Assembly: GCA_003116975.1 (NCBI GenBank)
Contig: BGKB01000006.1
Location: 1 to 64,000 of the forward strand
Direction of reading: 5' to 3'
Origin: Aurantiochytrium sp. KH105
Lineage: Eukaryota; Sar; Bigyra; Thraustochytrida; Thraustochytriidae
Length of the DNA stretch: 64,000 nt
In this document: piece after piece, positions 1-10,647 of the stretch
How the letters are laid out: the number at the start of each line of letters is the position of its first letter
How positions within the stretch are numbered: position 1 is the stretch's first letter
Translations under genes and position numbers: made by a program
The notes under the pieces: model-generated
Told to the model about the DNA's origin: nothing
Databases searched by the model: none
Seen by the model: only the letters and a program-made list of their open reading frames with translations

Positions 1-1500
1 TCGTCTCCTGGTCTTACGTGGAGACGGTCTTTTAAAATTTAAAATTTAAAATTAAAAAAAATATTAAAAGTCGCTTATGTGTGTTTTGCGCTTTGCGAAT
101 GCCGCGGGGTCCCGGAGCAGACATGCCACGTCCATGCCGCCGGGTCCAGACTATTCCTCTTCCTTGCCAACTAGGCCTAGCTCATCTTTTAGCGCAGCTC
201 CTCCGGCCGGACCCTGCGCCATCATGTAGTTAGTTCTCTCTAGCTTTGTCCCGCTGCAGAGGCCACGACGCGCTCCGCGATGCCTGGCTAGCTAGGGCCC
301 CCTTCCCCCCCCTCGCCGCACCTCGGTCGCAGCGACGGCGACGGTCAAGTCCTCTGGCTGCAGCTGCAAGTTTGTAGCAGTGGGTAGGATGGCTTGTGAC
401 CGGATCGCGCAATGAAAAGCCAAAACAAGGACACGGAAACTTGCAAAACGTCTCCTCCAGGCACGGCCGGCCGCCATGCGCCGTCGCCAACCAACTTGAC
501 GCCGCCGTGCGTGTTCGGCCACTGCCTCCAACGGCGACTCGCGCCGCGACTCATGCCATCTGGCTGCAGGGAGGGTTGGTCGCTGCCGCTGCTGCTCCGT
601 TGTCCTCGCAGTTCGTTCTTGCTTGGCCGACTAACGGCCCGAGTCCTAGTTGGCAACGGAAGGAGCAAGAGCAGAAGGCGGCGCTGGATTCGTCACCGCC
701 TCCGGCACGCACGCGCTGTACGCACCACGACCTGTCTGACTGCTCGACGTCGGGGACGGACGCTGCGGCGCGGCGGCCGCGAGGATGAGCTCGGCCTCCG
801 CAGCAGTTGGGGAAGAATCAAGAGGCCGCTGTGGTGGCCGCGGAGAGGCCCGCGGCGTCGAGGATGCAAGCGGCCAGCTGCGGCGCGCGCCAGGCCTGGC
901 TCTCCCGCTGCGGCCTTGGGTTCTGAGGCCGCTTGCGTCCTCGGTCGAGGCCGGCCGGCGAGGGCGCGTAGACCTCGGCGCGCTCTCATCGCAGAGGCGG
1001 CGCCGCAGCGCGCCACAGGGTGGGGGGCGCGGCGCAGCGCCTGACTCAGCACACAAGACCCGCAGCAGGCGCCGGGAAATGCTGCCCACAGATAAGCGCC
1101 CGCAGCGTTCCCATAGAGGATCATATGCAGACTGCGTGATTCTCTGCTAGTCACAGCTACGTAGCAGCTACGCCACCACTGCTGCGGCGCCGCTGCGGAC
1201 GTGCGTCCTGCGCGGCGGGCGCGGACTTAGCCGTGGCTGCTTGCTTGCTACACAGTGCTCCCGCCTGCTTCTTCCCGCAGCGTTACCCGAAGCAGCGTTC
1301 GCGGCTTCAGCAGCGGAGTCAATCCTCGATCTTTCCTTCCTCGACGCCGCTCGCCATATGGTCGCTGCAACGTCGAACGGCCGCCCTGGCGCATCACGAG
1401 GCACCGGCCGATCGACCTGCGCGCCGCCGCCCGCCGCGTCCTCCGGCTGCCGTCAGAGCGGCCGCCACGCCGCCCCTTGCACCCTCACCGAGCTCGATCC

Positions 1501-1536
1501 GCTTTCGCTTTCGCTTTCGCTTTCGCTTTCGCTTTC
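1501..1536. repeat. GCTTTC hexanucleotide microsatellite, six copies
   Basis: Six perfect tandem copies of GCTTTC lie in non-coding, GC-rich DNA. As an array length divisible by three, it stays open in several frames and creates spurious low-complexity peptides. Confidence 0.95.
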
Positions 1537-1998
1537 CTCCCCGCAGCCGCCGCCTCACCGCAGCACGGCGGGAACAGCTGTGAACACCCGCCTGCGGCCT
1601 AGGGAAACAAAGCAAGCAAGGGCGCGTCTGCTCCGTCGATATCCTATCGGCCTCCTCTTCCTCCCTCCCTTCATCTCTCCTTCCTCGCCCTTCCCCCTTC
1701 CACCCTCTCACCCTTTCACCCTTCTTCCTCCCGCCCCACTAGGGTGCGCCGCGCCGACATTCTGCGCTCGGACCTGCGGCGCCGGCAGCGGTCCGCTGCG
1801 CCGCGACTCAGCCCTGGCCTCTTGCTCCCTTCCCTGCTCTGCTTCCGCTCGAGAGGAGAGGAGAGGAGAGAGAGGAGAGAGAAGCGAAGGAGGAGAAGGA
1901 TGCAGGCGCAGGCAAGGCGGACGGGAGGGAGGGGGAGGGAGCAGCAGGCAAGGCTGGAGGAGGGCCGTTGGGCGCACGAACGCACGCACGAACGGAAA

Positions 1999-1999
1999 G

Positions 2000-2035
<36 letters not shown>

Positions 2036-2036
2036 C
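1999..2036. repeat. GGCA tetranucleotide microsatellite
   Basis: About nine tandem copies of a GGCA/AGGC tetramer. The same tetramer family recurs at 2915-2939 and, as its complement-type CTGC run, at 53899-53952, so it is a favoured intergenic microsatellite here. Confidence 0.95.
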
Positions 2037-2914
2037 GGCAGCTGAGGGGCCAGAGGGGGAGGAACGGCGAGGAGTGAGGGAGGGGTGCGGGGGGAGGGGA
2101 GAAGCGAAGGGACCGCGGCGCCAAAGCGACGGACACGCCGCGCCGCGCCGCGCCGCGCCTCTCTGTTTGGCCGCGTCCGCGTCCGCGTCTGCGTCCGCAT
2201 CTGCCCCTGCTTTGCCCTGCCTGGGTGGGCCCTCCCTCGCTCCCTCCCTCGCACGTCACGCGGCCGGCCGCTCGCAGCCAGCTGCAGCCTGCCAGCCAGC
2301 CAGCCAGCCAGCCAGTCGGCCAGCCAGACAGTCAGTCTCTTAGCGCAGCGAGGCAGTAGGGGATCAAGTAGGCGCGGGAGAGGGCGAATGCGACGGACTG
2401 CAGGCGGGGCTAAGGGGCCTCTTGGGCAGGAGCCACGCAGCTGCGGCGGACGACGCAGCGAAAGTGCCGGCGTTTGCCGCCCACGACGGCGAATCCCACA
2501 GCACGCACCCCGCACACCCCAGTTAGCTGCCAAACCTGTCCGCACCACCCTCCCATCGCCGCACGTACGCGCAGATACACTGCGGGGAACAGATGCCTGT
2601 AGAGGTTGGCTGATCCCATTGTGGTGGCCCCACACCCGCTCCGCTGCGGCGACGCACGCAGCTAACTCCGCTGATCCGTCGCAGTTCCGACGAGAGTTAG
2701 CAGCTCCGCGACACATCGCGTAGAGTGCAGTGTACGGCTTCTATTCGCGGGGGGATCCCGCAACCAACCGCAGTCACTTCCCAGTTTCACGCAGCTATCA
2801 CTGCGACGGAATCAAAAACGCCTCCCGCAGCCCCGCACGCCTCCCCTTACAGGTCAGCCGCCCGAGTCAAGCCGCCACAGACAGGGGAATGAATGCAGGA
2901 AGCGAGGGAAGCGA

Positions 2915-2939
2915 GGCAGGCAGGCAGGCAGGCAGGCAG
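2915..2939. repeat. GGCA tetranucleotide microsatellite
   Basis: About six tandem copies of GGCA in the presumed 5' region of the AP2-domain gene. Confidence 0.95.
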
Positions 2940-3494
2940 AGCGCCAGCCAGAGGGCCAACAAACAAAACACCAGCCAGCTGGAGACCGCGCCGCGCACGC
3001 TCGCACGCTCGCTCGCTTGGACGCGCGCAAGCTCGCTCGGGAGCTCGCGAGGACGCACGCACGCACGCACGCACGCGCGCACGCACGCTCGCTCGCAGGC
3101 GACGCAGACGGCGGGCAGGCCAGGCATCCATTCGCTCGTACATTTCTCCTTCACGCAGCCGCGCACGACAAGGCGCATCTCATCTTGCGAGGCCCTACGC
3201 TGCTCCAAGGCAAGGCGCAGGCGAGAGGTGAAGGGCAGAGAGGAGCGGCACGCTGGCGAGGACGAATACAACGACTGCTCTCGCACGCACCCAGGCGCCC
3301 AAACGTCCAGGGACTGCCCCAAGTACGCGCAAGGTCGCATCTCTGCTCAGCGCGACGCCAAAGACGCCAGTCAGCCGAATAACCCAACGTCTGACCAACC
3401 TAAAGCTTAATCGCCGCCCCGTGACCTCGCTCTCTCTGCCAAGCCTTTCGCGAGGCGCGGCGGCCTCGTGACGCTCCTCATCGAGGGGCTCATC

Positions 3495-3939
3495 ATGATG
3501 TCCTCACAAGCAAGCATGCAGGGCAGCAGCTCCAATAATGTCCAACACAACAGCAACAACAACGTAAACAACATGGCCTCATATCCCATGTATCCTCAAT
3601 ACTTTCTGCCCGGCCAGCAGCAATCGCAGGCCCAAACGCAAAACGGCAACAACATGACGACCTTCTCAACCGCCTCAAACGGAGGCACCTCCATGAATGG
3701 TGGGGATGGGCCTTACTTTTTCGTCCCTCAAATGGGATCTTCCCTCATGAACGGCTTTCAGGCTGGCAACGCTATGTTTTCGCAGCAACAGCAGCCACAA
3801 CAGCAGGTGTCCATGACCATGAACTTGCCCCGGCAACTCCAGCAACAACTTCAACCTTACCAGCAAACTTCCTCGGACGACAACGCAGCAGACTTGCCCA
3901 ACACGACCTCCAACCAAGCGCAGTCTCACTTTCTTCAAG

Positions 3940-3976
<37 letters not shown>

Positions 3977-5777
3977 CTTGCAGCAACCCTTGCAGCAGAC
4001 GCAGCAGCAGCAGCAACAACAACAACAGTCGCAACAACACAATAACGCAAAATCCACGAGCGAATCTCACGATCCTGTGGTCATGGATGCTCCAGTTGGC
4101 ATGACTGTTGCGGGTGTTCTCTTTGTGCCCACGCAAGAGAGCCCTCCCGGCACCCAACCTCAGCTCGTCCAAGTCTCTCCTGAGCAGGCCTCGGCATCCA
4201 GCATCATCATCAAAAAGGCTGCGGGATCCGTCGCCCCCTCGTCACCTCCTCCTGCTACAATGACGGTCGCTGGACTCTCGAGCCTCTTGCCTGGTGCCGG
4301 TATGCAAAGCAACAACCCAAGCAACACGAGCAAGTCCAACTTTGACATGTCCAACCAGAGCGACGACAACGATAGCAATGGGTCCGCATCCAGTGGCTCG
4401 GGTAGCGGTGGGAATCGCAACGGCGTAAGTACGGCCAGCTATCTGAGCAGCAGCAACTGTAGCACCGTGCGCAACGACAAAACCGCAAACCAAAAGGCCT
4501 CCGATCATGCCAAGAGCACCGTCAGTAGCACCAGCAGCACCAGCAGTAGCAGTCGCCGCAACAACAGCAACAGTGTCAACACCAGCAATAGCAACAGCAA
4601 CAACAATCCCAGCACGGAAACCAACTCCATTGCAAACGGAAAGCAGCAGCAGCAGCAGCAGGGCAACTTCAACTCCATCTTCACCCCACACGTCAACGCC
4701 TTTCTCCAACAAATGGGAAAAGACTTTACGCGCCCCTTTCCTCCCGCATCCAATCAGCCTGCATCGTCTCAGGCATCACAGAATGCGCCCGCAATGGTGC
4801 AAGTTCCTGTGCCCACCCAGGGGCAAAACATGAACCAACAGCTCGGTTTCACCCACAATCACCCGCACGCCCACCACATGCAAGCGCAGAGCATCCCCCA
4901 CTTTGTCCCCATCTTTGACAGGAGCTCGCCGAACGGCCAACCCGTGCTGGTCGGCCACCAGCTCACCCACATGAGCATCATGCCGACCGATAACATGTAC
5001 GACCTCTCCAAGCGTCGCTTCAACACCTCAAGCTCCAAGTACCGTGGCGTCTCCTGGCATCGCCGCGACCGCAAGTGGCTCGCGCGCACCTGGATTAACG
5101 GCCGCATTGAACACCTCGGCTGCTTCCGTTCCGAAGAAATGGCCGCTCTGGCCGTCGATCTTCGCACCATTGAGCACTTCGGCGAAAGCCGCAAGGAGCT
5201 CAACTTCCCCGACCCGCACGAGCGCAAGCGCCTCAAAGAAATCTTTTCCAAAACCGGAGAATTTAAACTTCGCTCTGCAGAAGACCTCGCGCAGCGCGCA
5301 ACCTCCAACACATCATCGACAAATGGTAAGGCTTCCAGCGATGGCAACGGGTCCACGAGTGGAAGCAAGGAAACCAGTGAAACGGACACGCCGCCCTCCG
5401 AGGCAGGCAACGCAACAGCCAAGCCCTCTTCCAAAGAGGGCTCCACCTCGCGCAGCTCACAGGGCAGCACAAATACCGGCTCTGGCGAAGAAGACGACAG
5501 TGGTAAGGGCGACGCTGACGAGGCGATCGCACACTCTGTTGGACCCAAAATCTCCGTCATCGAACGCGATAAGTCCGACTACTCGCGCGTCAGCGACTCG
5601 AGCTCGAACGGCAGCACTGGAAAGCGCTCACAGGGGTCTGGCTCCCCCACAGCTTTTCATAACACCACGGCGTCCAAGAGGCCCTCGTCGTCTTCTTCAG
5701 CCTTTGCAGGCTTGCCACCTAGCAAGCGCTCCAAGTCAGATCCCGCGACTGTGCAGCGGAAAAAATCGGCGGCATGA
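3495..5777 (+). CDS. AP2/ERF-domain transcription regulator, Gln/Ser/Asn-rich
   Basis: Probable DNA-binding transcription regulator acting in the nucleus. An AP2/ERF-type domain lies at about residues 513-572: it opens with KYRGVSW, continues through RKWLARTWINGR and HLGCFRSEEMAALAVD, and ends at ELNFP, the usual three-strand sheet plus helix layout. It is the only folded domain visible. The first ~500 residues are Gln-, Asn-, Ser- and Pro-rich with polyQ blocks near codons 150-180. The tail after the domain is Ser/Thr-rich and ends in a basic KRPSSS...SKRSK stretch that could be a nuclear localisation signal. I start at the ATG at 3495 (Met-Met-Ser-Ser), giving 760 residues; the frame is open a little further upstream without an ATG. 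AP2 domains are best known from plants but also occur in apicomplexans and stramenopiles. Target genes cannot be inferred. Confidence 0.88.
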
Positions 5778-6255
5778 TTTATTTGATTGACGCCAATTCT
5801 TCCTTTGCTTGCGCGCTCTACAAAATTTCCATGGTAAACTAAAATCCCTTTGGCCCTGACTGATAGATCCTAACCCGATGAACCTGACGACCCCATGCAT
5901 ACATAACTTTTGCTTTGATTTTCTAGTTGGTGGAAAGAAGAGGAAGGGAGGACGGGAGCCCATCTGCAAAGACTTTCTCCAGAGTTCCTCCGGCTGTGAT
6001 AATGATAATGAGGATCACCGCCCGATTCATTTCATTTTCTCGTCTTTTGCTTTCGCCTCTCCTTACGTTTGAACGACGCAACCAAACAGGACGCAACGCA
6101 AAAGTCAACGGGTCATTGATTTCGCATGTCTGTGTGTAAAAAAATGACACATTTGTAGTTATAGCCACAACTCACTTGTGTCACATTTGTGGTTGTTTGG
6201 TGAGACGAATGGAGTGGAAAAGCAGTCCTTGTTCGAGTCCGGTTGGGAAAACATC
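5778..6255. other. Intergenic spacer
   Basis: About 480 bases between the AP2 gene and the oxygenase gene. It contains T-rich and A-rich stretches suited to a 3' end and a promoter, but no RNA gene or repeat that I recognise. Confidence 0.6.
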
Positions 6256-7875
6256 ATGGCGAGCTTCGTCGACGCCGAGGATGCGCTCGAGGAGACTTGG
6301 ACGAAACAGTTCGCATTGCTGAGCAAGCACATGTCTCCCGAGGCCGCAAAGAAACACCTCGAGCAGGAACGCGCTCGAAGACGCTTTAAAGAAGAGCTGC
6401 GCGTTTGCAGGATGCTCATTGACGCCGAGACTTGGCGCGACGACGCCTCGTGCTGCGAGCGCGACCTCCGTCTCTGTCACGCCGCCGCCCTCGAGGGCCT
6501 CGGCCGCCGCGACAATGCCATCCTCGCCCTGCGCGAGGCGCTCTTGTCGGCACCCGCAGACCCAGACTACGCACTCTTGCTCGCCAAGCTCCTTTTCAAA
6601 GCCAACCGCAAGGAAGAGGCCCTGCAGCATTGCCTCGCTGTCTGCGAGCTGCGCCCCTCCTCTGACGCGCGCGAGGCCGACGTTGTAGCTGACGCTTTTC
6701 ACCTCGCTGGCTGGATCAAAATACACGCCGATCACCACACTGCCGCCTACGCGCTCTGGCGTCAAGGCCATCGCGTCGTGCCCCACTGCCCTGTGCTCCG
6801 CCGTCAAGCAGCCAAACGAGCGTGCTGGGATGACCCCGAGCCTCACACAGACCCTCTCGCCAACGAAACATTGTCATCAACCACCATCACCTCCACCTCG
6901 AATCATCGACCTGCCGACGTCGCAGCAGCTATGCATGATCTTGTTGGGTCCGCGCCCGTGCCGACAGACTTTGATGCCTTTGCCGTACACCCTACGCGTC
7001 GTCATTGCACGCCCGCCCTTGCTCTTTTTGCACCAGAAACACAAAACAATGAGCTCGTTTTTCGCTCCAAAACACCCGTGCTCACGGAGAGCGAGTGCAC
7101 AAATGTGTTGCGCTGCGTCAATGACTTCCACGCCACAAAGCGAGACGGCGTGTGGTCCACTGTGCGTCACTCGAGCGTGCCAACCACTGACATCGCAGTT
7201 GAGGACATTCCCGCGTTGCGACCCTGGCTTCGCCGTTTGCTCGAAACCCGTCTCTATCCAATGCTCGCACACGCCTACCCAAGACTTGCCGACGGCAGCT
7301 CTACAATTGCAGAGGATGGCTCCACCCGCATGCGTGTTCACGATGCGTTCATTGTGCGTTATGATGCCGAAAAGGACAAATCCTTTTCTCTGCCCGAGCA
7401 TCGCGATACCTCTTCCATGAGCTTTACGCTCGCATTGAATCAACGAGGCGTCCACTTCGAGGGTGGCGGGACCTGGTTCGAAGCTCTTGGCCCTGATGGC
7501 CAAGGCAAGGTCGTCACCGCAGATCAGGGCCATGCCGTCGCCTTTGCAGGACCGCTTCGGCACGCGGGCTTCCCCATCACGTCGGGAACCCGGATCATTC
7601 TTGTTCTTTTTCTCTACGTCGATGACTTCCAGTATGGCCCTCTTGTTAATGATTACGTGCAGGCGCACGGATGCGACTTGTGTAACGAGCCGCGCGAAAA
7701 GGAACAAGATCAAGGTCAGAATCTGGACAAGGAGGAGGCAAAAGAGTGTCGCGCTAGTGACTCCAAGGAGAGAAAGAAGCCTTCGGGTGATGACCCCGGA
7801 GGCTTTGTCGTCTATAATCAGACCGTCGAGCTCGTCAACATGCTCAATAAGTCAGTGCCTTCTGTGCTGGACTGA
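6256..7875 (+). CDS. TPR-like plus 2-oxoglutarate/Fe(II) dioxygenase protein
   Basis: Probable 2-oxoglutarate-dependent oxygenase of the prolyl-4-hydroxylase type. The C-terminal half carries the expected iron and cosubstrate ligands: an HxD pair (His382, Asp384 in EHRDTSSMSF), a GGGTWFE strand, the distal His436 (RHAGFP) and Arg446 (SGTRIIL), which would bind the 2-oxoglutarate carboxylate. The N-terminal half, about residues 60-200, is helical and Ala/Leu-rich with TPR-like spacing (RDNAILALREAL, KEEALQHCLAVCEL). The tail is charged and low in complexity. I start at the ATG at 6256 (MASFVDAED), giving 539 residues; an upstream in-frame extension has no ATG. There is no clear signal peptide, so a cytosolic or nuclear location is more likely than the ER. 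The substrate is unknown. TPR-oxygenase fusions are known in the leprecan group, but close orthology is not claimed. Confidence 0.82.
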   Translation: MASFVDAEDALEETWTKQFALLSKHMSPEAAKKHLEQERARRRFKEELRVCRMLIDAETWRDDASCCERDLRLCHAAALEGLGRRDNAILALREALLSAPADPDYALLLAKLLFKANRKEEALQHCLAVCELRPSSDAREADVVADAFHLAGWIKIHADHHTAAYALWRQGHRVVPHCPVLRRQAAKRACWDDPEPHTDPLANETLSSTTITSTSNHRPADVAAAMHDLVGSAPVPTDFDAFAVHPTRRHCTPALALFAPETQNNELVFRSKTPVLTESECTNVLRCVNDFHATKRDGVWSTVRHSSVPTTDIAVEDIPALRPWLRRLLETRLYPMLAHAYPRLADGSSTIAEDGSTRMRVHDAFIVRYDAEKDKSFSLPEHRDTSSMSFTLALNQRGVHFEGGGTWFEALGPDGQGKVVTADQGHAVAFAGPLRHAGFPITSGTRIILVLFLYVDDFQYGPLVNDYVQAHGCDLCNEPREKEQDQGQNLDKEEAKECRASDSKERKKPSGDDPGGFVVYNQTVELVNMLNKSVPSVLD

Positions 7876-8634
7876 GTCATGAACACAGCGTTGGCCTCCT
7901 ATGAAATGAGCAACTACGCCCTCTTGTCATTCTCTTGGCGCTTACCACTTGTGAAATACGCAATCGTTTCTGACGTCTTCGTCACTGAGCAGGATTTCTG
8001 TAATGACCATGGGTTCGACTTGCGGAATCCTCAAGATTAAACTACAATGAATTGATGATCAAACAAAGTGTGATACACAATGACTCGGAGAAGTAGTTCC
8101 TGTCCCAGTCACGAGCCCAACGGCCAGAGAGAAGAGAAGATGTTGGAGAACAATGCATGTCACCAGCGACACTCTTGAGTTTGCAACGCGACGCAGCGCA
8201 ACGCAACGCAACGCAACGCAACGCAACGCAACGCAACGCAACGCAACGCAACGCAACGCAACGCAACGCAACGCAACGCAACGCAACGCAACGCAACGCA
8301 ACGCAACGCAACGCAACGCAACGCAACGCCATGCCACGCCACGCCACGCCGCTTCGTCTTTTCACCATTGTTTACCATCGCCTCCCCCTGCGACCCGGCC
8401 CAAGTCGGCGGCCTTTGCTCGTGCTCACAAAACGTGAACCCCCAGCGCACCGAGGCCTCTCGACCGGGCCAGCCTCCGCCCCGAAAAGCAACGAGCAACC
8501 ATCGATGCCCTTCACGGCACGTTGCTCGCGTTGGCCATCGCGTTGCCCATGCATCTCGCCTCGCCCAGCAGTTTCTCACCGATCTTGGCCCTCTTCAGCC
8601 CGCTCCTGGGTCACTTGAGAGCGCCCGCACCGCG
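7876..8634. other. Intergenic region with a pentamer repeat array
   Basis: This region separates the oxygenase gene from the TCP11-family gene. Its main content is the AACGC pentamer array described separately. The stretch after the array (8370-8634) is open in the TCP11 frame but has no upstream ATG and is probably 5' UTR and promoter. Confidence 0.6.
8198..8329. repeat. Pentanucleotide (AACGC)n tandem array, about 26 copies
   Basis: An almost perfect run of the 5-base unit AACGC. It is followed by slightly varied copies (ATGCC, ACGCC) up to about 8350, which look like the older, diverged edge. Because five does not divide by three, all frames read the same repeating peptide, which explains long spurious open frames on both strands. 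It lies just upstream of the TCP11-family gene. A short relative of the same unit occurs near 52670-52695. Confidence 0.97.
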
Positions 8635-10647
8635 ATGTTTCTCGAAGGAATCAAGGCTCGATCATTGTCCGGTCCCGGATTCTCAACCGTCGAAGCGCGG
8701 CAGTTCCTGATCGAGCGCCGCCCGGCCGACGCAGCGACGCGGCGCGAGCAGCAGGCTGGACGTACGCGCGGCGAGAGCGGGAGCGGGAGCGGGAGCGAGA
8801 GCGAGAGCGGGGGCGAGAACATGGCGCCGCCGCGACAGCAGCAGAGCGATGCCGGCCTGAGCAGCGGCGCGTGGTGGCTGACGGTGGCCATGAGCGCGGC
8901 GACGACCGTGGCCGCGGGCGGCGCGCTGCTCGCCTTGCTCGCGAGCGCGCAGGCCAAGGGCGGCGCCGGCGGCAGGAAGAACGGCGTCGGGACCCGCGCA
9001 GAGCCCGCGCGCCAGGCGGAACCCGAGCGCGACGAAGCCGCGGCAGCCAAAGCGCAGGAGCAAGAGCGCGCCAAAGCTCGCGACGCCAAAGAGCAAAAGG
9101 TGGGCGATCAGCTCAAGGCCTTCCTGCTGCGCCAGCTCATGGCCGACCCAGAGTACTCCGTCGAGCGCGAGTCGGGCAGAGATGAAGACAAACTCAAACA
9201 GGTCGTGATGGACACCGCCAAAGACGCCATGTGGAGACTCATCGAAGAGGACATGGCTCGCAAAGACTTTCGAAGACTCTTTGCCCTCATTGACGAACTG
9301 AAACAGGTCATGGCATCCATCACGCCGAACCGTAAGGATCTTCACGCACAACTCGACGCGGCGCTGGACCTCGATCTTCTCGGTCAGATGCTCGAGCACA
9401 ATTCTGCCGCCTCCTGGGACCTGCGCCCCCTGACCGAGTTCGTCGTCAAGTACATTCGCATGCTCGAGGCTCCGGCACGCAGTGAACACACCGACGCTTG
9501 GCTCAAGTCTTACTTGGCCAAGCTCGATGCCGCCGACAAGGACCATCACGACGAACTTCACCACAAGGTCCGCCTATTGCACGAGTTCTTTGACTTTTGC
9601 CATGAAAAGCTCGAGCAGGTGCGCCTTGACATGACCAATGCCTTCTTGCGCCAGATTTCCCCCGTCGTCTCCGAGGAGGGCGCCGATATGATTCGTGCCG
9701 AATTCCAGAAACGCGTCGACGCCGGAGAAGTTTCTTTGGAATACACCCGGGCGTTCGTGTCCAAGGCCTTTCCTTCGGGAGAGGAGCCGCGATCGCTTCC
9801 CGTGGCGCTTCGTGGTGCCATCCTCGATCTCATTCTTCCCGGCGGCGAGAACGAGCTAGAACGTTGCGATCCTGAACTGGTCTTTCGCGAAGGCGGGCCC
9901 ATTTCCGTTGCCCTGCCTGAGACTATGGCGGACGAACGCGCCACGCTTGAGGACTTTGTGCACCGCGCTCAGGCAATCTGGCGCCTCGCCTTTGCCATCC
10001 TGCGCATTCGCCAAATGGTTCCCGATGCCACTCCCGAGGCAATCGACAAGGTGAGCGCGCTGTTGGGCCAGAGGCTCGGCAACAAGCTCGAAGTCTTCAC
10101 AGACGATCGCGCCGAGGATGGCGGCATGCAAGGCAAGACCACCAAGGTCGTCCACCGGCAGCGCGAGTCCATGGCTAAAGCCCTGACTGATGCCGTTTTG
10201 GAAGAGTTGAAAAAGTTTTGCTCCATCGACGCGCCCGAGGAGGGCGTGTTGCAAAACCTCTTGTACAAGTCAATTCACCCGCCCGCGGGCTTTATTCAGC
10301 AGGACGCCACCTACAAGATTATTAATGATCGTCTTCGGGGCATCATCACTGCCCTTGTCGTACCGCCCCCCGACAAGACCAAGAGTGAAGACCAGCTCAA
10401 GATGCTCGAGGCCATGCGTCTGTCTCCACTTGCCAAACCAATTGCTTCTCTCGTGCAGGAAATTCGCATTTTTGCTGCCCGCGATCTCCGTATCCACACG
10501 CAAACGTATGCAACGCTCGCCAAAGAGGTCCTCGCCGAGACTTCTGGCCAAGCTGCCTCTATCGCGTCGTCAGAGACCGAGAACGAGAACGAGGCGGCCA
10601 CGTCAACCTCACCCGAGTCCTCATCATCAGAGGCCGTGCAACACTAG
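8635..10647 (+). CDS. TCP11 (T-complex protein 11) family protein
   Basis: Member of the TCP11/SOK1 family, which has been linked to cAMP/PKA signalling; the molecular activity is poorly defined. The family pattern is visible as an LDLDLLGQML segment, a following EFVVKYIRMLEAPAR block, then LLHEFFDFCHEKLEQVRLDM and NAFLRQI, and the region stays helical to about residue 620. From the ATG at 8635 the protein is 670 residues. Residues ~80-105 form a hydrophobic, Ala/Leu-rich segment that could be a membrane anchor, preceded by a Gly/Ser/Glu low-complexity stretch. A second in-frame ATG at 8821, just before the hydrophobic segment, is a reasonable alternative start. An N-terminal anchor is not typical of the family and is worth confirming. 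Confidence 0.75.
   Translation: MFLEGIKARSLSGPGFSTVEARQFLIERRPADAATRREQQAGRTRGESGSGSGSESESGGENMAPPRQQQSDAGLSSGAWWLTVAMSAATTVAAGGALLALLASAQAKGGAGGRKNGVGTRAEPARQAEPERDEAAAAKAQEQERAKARDAKEQKVGDQLKAFLLRQLMADPEYSVERESGRDEDKLKQVVMDTAKDAMWRLIEEDMARKDFRRLFALIDELKQVMASITPNRKDLHAQLDAALDLDLLGQMLEHNSAASWDLRPLTEFVVKYIRMLEAPARSEHTDAWLKSYLAKLDAADKDHHDELHHKVRLLHEFFDFCHEKLEQVRLDMTNAFLRQISPVVSEEGADMIRAEFQKRVDAGEVSLEYTRAFVSKAFPSGEEPRSLPVALRGAILDLILPGGENELERCDPELVFREGGPISVALPETMADERATLEDFVHRAQAIWRLAFAILRIRQMVPDATPEAIDKVSALLGQRLGNKLEVFTDDRAEDGGMQGKTTKVVHRQRESMAKALTDAVLEELKKFCSIDAPEEGVLQNLLYKSIHPPAGFIQQDATYKIINDRLRGIITALVVPPPDKTKSEDQLKMLEAMRLSPLAKPIASLVQEIRIFAARDLRIHTQTYATLAKEVLAETSGQAASIASSETENENEAATSTSPESSSSEAVQH

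Larger units (their letters stand above)
1..3494. other. Repeat-rich non-coding region upstream of the AP2-domain gene
   Basis: No protein I recognise is encoded here. The first ~75 bases are AT-rich. The rest is GC-rich with many simple repeats: a GCTTTC hexamer run at 1501-1536, GGAGA-type purine repeats near 1852-1882, GGCA tetramers at 1999-2036 and 2915-2939, CCAG tetramers near 2291-2314 and an ACGC run near 3050-3090. Long open frames on both strands are Arg/Pro/Ala-rich translations of GC-rich DNA with no domain. The segment next to 3495 probably includes the promoter and 5' UTR of the AP2 gene. A spliced upstream exon cannot be excluded from sequence alone. Confidence 0.6.

Noticed and set aside
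1708-2716. Long overlapping open frames on both strands upstream of the AP2 gene
   Set aside because: They translate simple repeats and GC-rich DNA into Arg/Pro/Ala/Cys-rich peptides, overlap each other and show no domain.
6228-6248. tRNA T-loop-like word GTTCGAGTCC
   Set aside because: It lies just upstream of an oxygenase start with no matching A box or acceptor stem. No tRNA was found elsewhere either.
8042-8579. Open frames on both strands across the pentamer array
   Set aside because: They read the repeating peptides expected from AACGC in every frame and have no other content.
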